Below are positions 58,233 to 64,000 of a stretch of DNA of 64,000 nt, piece by piece. Made by a program: the position numbers and the translations under genes. Each line of letters starts with the position of its first letter. Within the stretch, counting starts at the first letter, position 1. Below the pieces are notes generated by a model that was not told the DNA's origin, ran no database searches, and worked only from the letters and a program-made list of their open reading frames with translations. The stretch is from an uncultured Planctomycetaceae bacterium (lineage in GTDB: Bacteria > Planctomycetota > Planctomycetia > Planctomycetales > Planctomycetaceae), in NCBI GenBank assembly GCA_903924405.1, contig CAIYBH010000373.1, positions 62,001 to 126,000 on the forward strand, given 5' to 3'.

Positions 58233-59150
58233 ATGTCGGGTTTACTGGCCGCTGCTGACGTCTCCCTCGGGATCTGGGGGCAGACCTTTAATAGTCACGA
58301 CCTCGTGGTCATCTCGCTGCTCGTCCTGCTTGAGGGCATGCTTTCGATTGACAACGCGCTGGTACTGGGATTGCTCGCCAAGCGAGTTCCGAAGCCACTG
58401 CAAAAGCGGGCCCTGACTTACGGCCTTGTCGGCGCCTTCGTTTTCCGAATCGTCGCCGTTGCCACTGCCAGCTACCTCCTGAAATGGAGAATCGTCAAGC
58501 TCTTCGGAGGTGGCTATCTGGTCTACATTGCCGTCAAGCACCTCTTCTTTGAATCGAAGGAGACCTCCGACGAGGTTTTAAGCATCGACGCTCAGGGCGA
58601 GCCGGAACTTCGAATTTCCGGAACCAACGCCCCCCTCACTTCAGATCAGGAAATGCTGGAGATTCAGGAACGCGTTCCGGTTCCGTTTCCAGAAGAGGAA
58701 ATCCGGGCTGGAAAGAGTTTCTGGACGACCGTGGCGGTCATTGAACTCACGGATATTGCCTTCGCTGTTGACTCAATTCTTGCCGCGATTGCTCTGGTGG
58801 GATCACCTCCGGAAGGACATGCTGAAAACGCACCACACCCCAAGCTCTGGGTGGTGATTGCGGGTGGTGTAATCGGACTGATGTTGATGCGTGTTGCAGC
58901 AGCCATGTTTATTCGACTGCTCGAAAAATTTCCACGGTTCGAGATCGCTGCCTACCTGCTCGTGATCGTCATTGGAGTCAAACTGCTGGTCGACTGGGGA
59001 TTCAATTCAGAGGCGGACCCGCATCGGATTAACTTCCATGACTACACTCATGTCGAGTTCTGGGTCTTCTGGTTGTCGATGGTGGCAGCCCTGTGTGTGG
59101 GCTTTATCCCTGCTCGTAAAGCTGCGGATACCGGAAAAATCGCACGCTGA
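58233..59150 (+). CDS. TerC-family membrane protein
   Basis: From ATG 58233 the protein is 305 residues with about seven to nine hydrophobic helices. Both conserved acidic motifs are present: 'EGMLSIDNALVLGLLAKRV' near residue 35 and 'ELTDIAFAVDSILAAIALVG' near 175. Family members export or handle divalent metals such as Mn2+ and Ca2+, and some support tellurite resistance or membrane-protein metalation. No ter-operon genes are near. It is followed 101 bp later by truD. Confidence 0.9.
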   Translation: MSGLLAAADVSLGIWGQTFNSHDLVVISLLVLLEGMLSIDNALVLGLLAKRVPKPLQKRALTYGLVGAFVFRIVAVATASYLLKWRIVKLFGGGYLVYIAVKHLFFESKETSDEVLSIDAQGEPELRISGTNAPLTSDQEMLEIQERVPVPFPEEEIRAGKSFWTTVAVIELTDIAFAVDSILAAIALVGSPPEGHAENAPHPKLWVVIAGGVIGLMLMRVAAAMFIRLLEKFPRFEIAAYLLVIVIGVKLLVDWGFNSEADPHRINFHDYTHVEFWVFWLSMVAALCVGFIPARKAADTGKIAR

Positions 59151-59251
59151 CGCTTACTCCTGCTTGATCTCCGACTCCTGGCCTCGTGTGGCTGTGCAGA
59201 TTATCCGCGCGACACGCTGGGCAATACCGACCGAATCAGGGTTCTTCCGTC

Positions 59252-60436
59252 GTGAAACTCCGCTGTACTCCTGACGACTTTCACGTGGAAGAACTCACCT
59301 CGGTTTCCCCGGCAGGTGGTCCGTTTGCGTTTTATCGTCTGACGAAAACGTCTATTGGTACCCCCGAAGCCATTCATGCCCTGACAGAGCGCTGGAAGAT
59401 CGCTCGTCACCGCATCAGTTATGGAGGACTGAAAGATCGTCACGCGGTGACCATTCAGCACCTGACAATCCACAACGGTCCCCGGCAGTCGCTCCAGCAG
59501 AAGTCCATCCATCTTGAGTATCTGGGGCAGGTATCGGCACCATTTACGTCGGCCATGATTTCGGCAAATCGCTTTGGCCTTGTGCTTCGCGACATGCACA
59601 CGGACGCGGTTCAGCGGGCTCAGACGGCCGTCCGGACCGTAGCCCAGACCGGCCTTCCGAACTACTTTGACGATCAGCGATTTGGGTCACTTGGCAACTC
59701 CGGTCAGTGGATTGCCCGAGAATGGTGTCTTGGCAACTGGGAACGTGCGTTATGGCTGGCACTCGCAGACCCGCATGCGGATGATTCCTCATCTGAGCGG
59801 AGGCAGAAACAGATTCTGCGCGATAATTGGGGGCAATGGCCCGAATGTCAGCAAATGCTGGAACGCTCTCATCGGCGTTCCATCATCACCTACCTCTCGG
59901 ACAAAGTGAAAGTGGGACGAGATCCGGATTACCGCGGAGCCATTGCGAGGATCAGCGTGGATCTGCGCGGACTCTACCTCTCGGCATGGCAGTCGGCGCT
60001 TTGGAATCGACTGCTCAATGAGTATCTCCGGGCAAACTGTCCTGCGGAAGAACTGCGTTCACAAACCCTTGCCAGCGGAGAAGTCGTCTTCCCGGTGTCA
60101 TGGTCGGGATCGCGAGAGCCAGCTGCCATGGACCTTCCACTGCCATCGGCGAGAATTGATCATCCGGACGGAGAGATTGGAGACCTGTTGGACCGCGTGC
60201 TCACGGCCGAAAATATCGAATTACGGCAAATCCGGGTGAAGTACCCGCGTGACAGCTTCTTCTCCAAAGGAAGTCGCCGAGCGATGATTCATCCCTCCAA
60301 CCTCGATTGCTCCACCGAAACCGACGAACTGTACCCGGGGCGCAAAAAGCTGCGTCTGACCTTCGAACTCCCACGCGGCAGCTACGCGACCATCCTTGTG
60401 AAACGACTGACCATCGACGACACGGCCTGTGGCTGA
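59252..60436 (+). CDS. truD: tRNA pseudouridine(13) synthase TruD
   Basis: The likely start is GTG 59252, giving 394 residues that open 'KLRCTPDDFHVEEL', as in TruD. The catalytic motif 'YGGLKDRHAVTIQHLTI' places Asp62 in KDRHA, and 'NYFDDQRFGS' and 'PRGSYATILVKRL' are diagnostic. TruD modifies U13 in tRNA-Glu. A longer frame to 59186 is open but unlike the family. Confidence 0.94.
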   Translation: MKLRCTPDDFHVEELTSVSPAGGPFAFYRLTKTSIGTPEAIHALTERWKIARHRISYGGLKDRHAVTIQHLTIHNGPRQSLQQKSIHLEYLGQVSAPFTSAMISANRFGLVLRDMHTDAVQRAQTAVRTVAQTGLPNYFDDQRFGSLGNSGQWIAREWCLGNWERALWLALADPHADDSSSERRQKQILRDNWGQWPECQQMLERSHRRSIITYLSDKVKVGRDPDYRGAIARISVDLRGLYLSAWQSALWNRLLNEYLRANCPAEELRSQTLASGEVVFPVSWSGSREPAAMDLPLPSARIDHPDGEIGDLLDRVLTAENIELRQIRVKYPRDSFFSKGSRRAMIHPSNLDCSTETDELYPGRKKLRLTFELPRGSYATILVKRLTIDDTACG

Positions 60437-60534
60437 GTGGACACGGACCACAGAACTGCCGACCGTGACCGTCTCGGATCATTTTTGAAGGCAACGGATA
60501 GCAGCAGCCCCCCGGAACGGTGTAGAATCACTGC

Positions 60535-62058
60535 ATGAGCCCTAAGCAGTCAATTGCCGGATCACATCTTCACACCCTCGGATTACTGATGGGGTTGACG
60601 GCATTGATTTGGTGCCCGCACAGAGTGATCGCTCAGACGTCACCAGTCCAGGGTACTGCTGATGACTGGCAATGGGGATACCTTGGCTTCCGCATGCTGC
60701 TTCAGGAAAAAGGCCTGCAGGACTCCAGCGACCTTGAACTGACTCTGCAAAGCCCCAGGCAGTCAGTACTGGTTGTGTTTGGCAAACTGGATCAGTTGAC
60801 GCGTGATGAGTGGTTAAGACTGCGGCGATTTGTAGCGCAGGGAGGTGCTCTGCTGGTGGCGGGTGAGGAGTCCTGTCAGATCCCCGGTGTCACCCAATTG
60901 ACTCAGGGCCCTGCAGAATCAGCAAATGAGTTGGAAAGATACGAACAGTACAGCGATGTACTGTTGCTTCCGTGCTCCGGACCTCACCCTCTTGTGCAGG
61001 GACTGAAGTCAATTGTGGTCAATAAAACCGGCTGGATGACCACACCTGAAGACACCTCACTGAACTGGACGGTAATTCTGCAATTGTCCGAGCAGACGAC
61101 ACCGACCGCAGCGCGAGGACAGGCCGTTCTGCTGGCGGGACTGGATCCGGCCGTCGAAGGCGGCGTCATGCTGATTTCTGCTGACAGAAGCCTGTTTTCG
61201 GATGGAATGATCTGGCATGGCGACAATTCACTTCTGGCTATCAACGCCGTCGACTTGCTGTGTCGGGGAAACCGCAGACTCCTGAACGTAATTGAATCCG
61301 GCCAACTTGCAGAGAGAAATCCAGCAGCCAGTGCGGGAGGTACGTCCGGTACTTCTGACGCAGAATCGCGAAGACAGCGTCGAAATCAGGATGTAGCAAC
61401 CGACTCTGAATTCCCGGGGCGGCCCCCGCGGCTGAACAGAAAACCCCCGGCCAGGCTCCCAGCCCCACAGCCGGACCTTCAGACACTGCTTCAAACAGCA
61501 AACGCCGTGATCGACAAAGTTCAGGACTCGAACCTGTTGAACGAAACGCTCCGAGACCGCCCTCGAAACATGCGACCACTGGCATGGCTGCGCACCACAT
61601 TACTCATTCTGCTGATTCTCGCCGGGCTTTGGATCCTCTATCACATCTTCAGCCGAAGTGCTCCGGCACTACCGAAATGGAAATCGCGCATCATGCAATC
61701 GCTGTTCGGCGTGTACTCATCCCAGCAATTGTCACGTAACGAATTCGGCCCCGCGGCACAGATTCTCTGTCGCAGTCTCTGCGCTGAAATCACCGGCTCT
61801 GAGTACGAAACTGACTGGATCCAGCTCAAATCCCGTCGGAACGCGCCCTCAAACCCCGCTGGACTTTCGAGCAGCATCAGCAAGAGTCTGGACGAGATTG
61901 TCTCGATTGCGATTAACGGCAGTCAGATGTACCTCCCCCGCAGAAAATTCAGAAGCCTTGGTCGGACGATCCGGGAGTTGCAGTTCATGCATCGAAAAAA
62001 CCAACAGTCTCGCGCGACAACACGTCCACAGCCTCGTGAAGCTTCAACCGGGGCCTGA
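60535..62058 (+). CDS. DUF4350 domain membrane protein
   Basis: A 507-residue protein with a signal peptide, a ThuA/GATase-like DUF4350 domain ('LRRFVAQGGALLVAGEESC', 'LSEQTTPTAARGQAVLLAGLDPA'), a Ser/Arg/Pro-rich linker and a single transmembrane helix ('LLILLILAGLWILYHIF') before a cytoplasmic C-terminal region. DUF4350 genes are usually part of a MoxR-DUF58-DUF4129 operon; here the gene stands alone after truD, while a MoxR gene is 29 kb away. The function is unknown. Confidence 0.85.
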   Translation: MSPKQSIAGSHLHTLGLLMGLTALIWCPHRVIAQTSPVQGTADDWQWGYLGFRMLLQEKGLQDSSDLELTLQSPRQSVLVVFGKLDQLTRDEWLRLRRFVAQGGALLVAGEESCQIPGVTQLTQGPAESANELERYEQYSDVLLLPCSGPHPLVQGLKSIVVNKTGWMTTPEDTSLNWTVILQLSEQTTPTAARGQAVLLAGLDPAVEGGVMLISADRSLFSDGMIWHGDNSLLAINAVDLLCRGNRRLLNVIESGQLAERNPAASAGGTSGTSDAESRRQRRNQDVATDSEFPGRPPRLNRKPPARLPAPQPDLQTLLQTANAVIDKVQDSNLLNETLRDRPRNMRPLAWLRTTLLILLILAGLWILYHIFSRSAPALPKWKSRIMQSLFGVYSSQQLSRNEFGPAAQILCRSLCAEITGSEYETDWIQLKSRRNAPSNPAGLSSSISKSLDEIVSIAINGSQMYLPRRKFRSLGRTIRELQFMHRKNQQSRATTRPQPREASTGA

Positions 62059-62279
62059 GCGGTTGAGTGAACTCTGCTGAGACACCAGATCAGGCACATC
62101 AGCGAAGTGCAACCTGCTTCGTACAGCAGCCATAGGTCAGGCATCGGGCCTCTCGGACCCATTGAACTGCTCATCATCGGGCCACGCACAACGGAGTGGG
62201 TTCGGCCCAGAGTACACACGCGGTTTCCTGCCACACGGGATGGCAAAAACGTGTTGATCCAGCAGATGGTCGTAGTTCG

Positions 62280-62315
62280 CGCCAGCGAAACGTGCTTCGC
62301 GGATTTCCGCTGGCG
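62280..62315. repeat. inverted repeat CGCCAGCG / CGCTGGCG
   Basis: Arms at 62280-62287 and 62308-62315 are perfect complements around a 20-nt spacer. Confidence 0.6.
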
Positions 62316-62444
62316 AATTCAGCAAACAAACTCCTCTCAACAATCAATCGCCAACCAAAGTCTCCCAACTCCGAATCGTCGCCATTCCGCCCGCTACCCG
62401 CCGATCTCATCCCGCCATGTCGCATCATTTAGTCCCCAATCATC

Positions 62445-62529
62445 GGGGTCACACCACCAATCGGGGACACACCGCCAAATCGGGGACACACCGCCAAATC
62501 GGGGACACACCACCAATCGGGGACACACC
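62445..62529 (+). repeat. tandem array, five units with GGGGACACACC core
   Basis: Cores begin at 62445 (GGGGTCACACC, one change), 62463, 62482, 62501 and 62519, giving a period of 18-19 bp. The spacer is usually GCCAAATC or ACCAATC. All units point the same way. Confidence 0.9.
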
Positions 62530-62540
62530 GCCAAACCCAG

Positions 62541-63300
62541 CTCAACTGGTCATTTGCAGCGAAGCTAACGAAACTGACGATTCCGATGTTGAATCGGGTC
62601 ATGCAGATACCTTGATTCAGGTCCATCCCCCGGGGACACACCATCCGGAAGCTGCACACCCGAAAATTTCCCCGGTGTCCACCCTCGGGATAAACCACTA
62701 TGGGCTCGGGGACACACCACATCTCACAACTCGACTGCCCCACCGAAACGAATCTACCCAACTCCGGGGACCTGCTATCACCGGGGACACACCACCCCGC
62801 ATAGCTCAACTGGTTGTTTGCAGGGAATCTGACGAATCTGATGATTTTGCTTTCATTTCGTGTCCTGCTTCAATCCTGATTCTGGACCAACACGTGGGCA
62901 CGATCACCAGCGAGACACACCACTAGCCGGAGTACACGCCAACTCGGGTTGCGTAAAATCCACAGACCAGTGCTCCTTTGCAGCTCAGACCATCTGCCGC
63001 GTCTGGGTATATCGCACTGAGTAACCAATGCATTGCACTGTGGCAGCGTGGGGGCAACGCCACCTCCGAGGCAAACGGTTCCAGTGAAACAGCGTCTCCC
63101 GAAACCCGCAGCTGCCTTGTACGAAATCGGGCACTGAATCGGGGACACACCAGCCAAGGACTGTGTCAATCTCCGACCTATATTGCCCGGGGACACACCA
63201 CCGGATATTGCCTCAGGACACACCACCGGATGAGGTTCGAAGGGTCGTTGACTGCGAAGCGATGAAATTGACGATTTTGCTTTCAATTCGGGTTATGCGG
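62541..63300 (+). repeat. three degenerate 60-bp blocks (CTCAACTGGT..GAAxCTxACGAA)
   Basis: Block A 62541-62606, block B 62805-62860 and block C 63245-63300 share TTTGCAG.GAA, ACGAA/ATGAA, CTGA.GATT and later TCGGGT.ATGC parts. B and C also share GATTTTGCTTTCA. They look like decayed copies of one sequence. Confidence 0.55.
62632..63224 (+). repeat. dispersed copies of the GGGGACACACC motif
   Basis: Exact copies lie at 62632-62642, 62708-62718, 62783-62793, 63141-63151 and 63189-63199; near copies at 62912-62921 and 63215-63224. All are in the same orientation. Confidence 0.85.
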
Positions 63301-63492
63301 GCATCTCTGCGCTGCATTGAATCAAAGGCCAGACGATTTGCTGCGGTTAGTGGCGGCGCGATCACCCACAAAATGCCAGCGGGCGACGCGGCTCGTTAAC
63401 ACGGGACGCGCGGCGGTCGAGTTGCTGCCTGGGCAGAGGCATCATGGCAGGGCGACGTGGGCTTCAGGAGACAGCGAATGATGTCGCAGGTC

Positions 63493-64000
63493 TCAACTGT
63501 TTGTCAGCAATTCACGCACTCGCGGACGCGGGCGGAAGCTCTGCGATTTCGTTGGCGATCGATAGGCGTCGATCACATGAGGTTTGCCAGCGACAGAACT
63601 GAACAGGCGGCCAAAATCCCGAATCAGTTCACACCACGCTTCCGCGCTGATGTTTAGTTCGGCAAGCACGCGGGCAACGGTGTCTGGAGCGGGCACCGAC
63701 TTTTTCCCCCGCTGCTGTTGAGCTGACCACTCCAGCAGTTCCAGATACTCGCTGAGCGTGATCGGCAGAAAACCTTTGTCACTGCAGCGTGTTCCCCGCT
63801 GATGAATCTCCTGATCGGGCATAGCAGAGTTCGCGTGCAGGCTGATAGGTGCCAGGTGATTGCAAGTCAGGACCGTTGAGGCAGGCGAAGTCGATTCAGT
63901 GGCATCATTCGTTGGTTCACCCCCGGAGACCCTGTCCGCCGCATTGTTTGGTTTCGCCGCCGCCTGTTCCTTCGCTCTTCGATTGGCTGAGGTGAACACC
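63493..64000 (-). CDS. C-terminal part of probable REP-associated (RAYT-like) transposase, cut by window end
   Basis: The minus-strand frame runs from the window edge to a stop at 63493. Its visible part has 'DKGFLPITLSEYLELLEWSAQQQRGKK' in pieces and 'LNISAEAWCELIRDFGRLFSSVAGKP'. I recall similar segments as the C-terminal region downstream of the Y1 transposase domain in planctomycete IS200-like/RAYT proteins. The catalytic HUH and Tyr motifs would be beyond 64000 and cannot be checked. The neighbouring repeat array supports the call. Confidence 0.55.
   Translation of the reverse strand, partial: VFTSANRRAKEQAAAKPNNAADRVSGGEPTNDATESTSPASTVLTCNHLAPISLHANSAMPDQEIHQRGTRCSDKGFLPITLSEYLELLEWSAQQQRGKKSVPAPDTVARVLAELNISAEAWCELIRDFGRLFSSVAGKPHVIDAYRSPTKSQSFRPRPRVRELLTNS

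Larger units (their letters stand above)
62059..63492. other. repeat-rich gene-less region next to RAYT-like gene
   Basis: After the DUF4350 stop there is no credible gene for 1.4 kb. The stretch holds an inverted repeat (62280-62315), a five-unit tandem array and at least seven scattered copies of the same motif, and three degenerate copies of a 60-70 bp block. Open frames here translate the repeats and are not genes. Confidence 0.7.

Noticed and set aside
62417-62926. 169-residue open frame rich in GDTPPN/GHT units
   Set aside because: It is a translation of the short repeats; no start signal or family resemblance.

Overview
The window looks like a chromosomal segment from a free-living planctomycete (phylum Planctomycetota, probably order Planctomycetales). 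The reasons are a DUF1552 protein with a twin-arginine leader, a DUF4350 protein, an acetyl-xylan-esterase-like hydrolase, an Rpn-family protein with a Glu-Gly-Arg tail, a small planctomycete-style lipoprotein, a degenerate proofreading domain in DNA polymerase I, and a Gram-negative outer-membrane assembly pair (BamD-like and LptE-like lipoproteins). Genes are mostly single or in short runs of two to four, and strand changes often. I name no species.

Layout. 0-7.4 kb (+): lipoprotein, short asparaginase, yidC, CbiX-like chelatase, RND adaptor lipoprotein, Kef-type antiporter. 7.5-14.8 kb: esterase (+), trpC (-), CPBP protease (+), then a minus-strand run of RidA, ACT-domain protein, GcvH-like lipoyl carrier and two-cluster ferredoxin. 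15-18.3 kb (-): an unrecognised 714-residue coiled-coil membrane protein and an endonuclease/exonuclease/phosphatase-family enzyme. 18.7-24 kb (+): rpoN, a cytochrome c'-like protein, and recO followed by the bamD-like and lptE-like genes. 24-28.4 kb (-): a cystathionine-synthase-like PLP enzyme overlapping pxpA, and a HEAT-repeat protein. 29-35.4 kb: Rpn nuclease/transposase, MoxR ATPase, PolB-like exonuclease and polA. 35.6-44 kb: rpsU, a 4-hydroxyproline epimerase and D-amino-acid dehydrogenase pair, argG, creatininase-family protein, esterase, and larE coupled to ruvX. 44.5-54 kb: RND efflux permease, GT2 glycosyltransferase, M3 peptidase, and an orphan [NiFe]-hydrogenase large subunit with its maturation protease. 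54.3-62 kb: DUF1552 protein, Rossmann/membrane protein, DinB protein, TerC, truD and DUF4350 protein. 62-64 kb: an array of short repeats next to the C-terminal part of a probable REP-associated (RAYT-like) transposase that runs off the window.

Most likely functional links: RecO/BamD/LptE operon (envelope assembly); hydroxyproline epimerase plus dehydrogenase (imino-acid catabolism); overlapping PxpA and PLP enzyme (5-oxoproline and sulfur amino acids); ACT/GcvH/ferredoxin cluster (a lipoyl carrier with a dedicated iron-sulfur partner; least explained and the best candidate for an undescribed system); [NiFe] large subunit plus protease with no small subunit in the window; and the RAYT-like gene with its repeat array. 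Several GC-rich hairpins sit at gene ends or between convergent genes, and most lack a T-tract.
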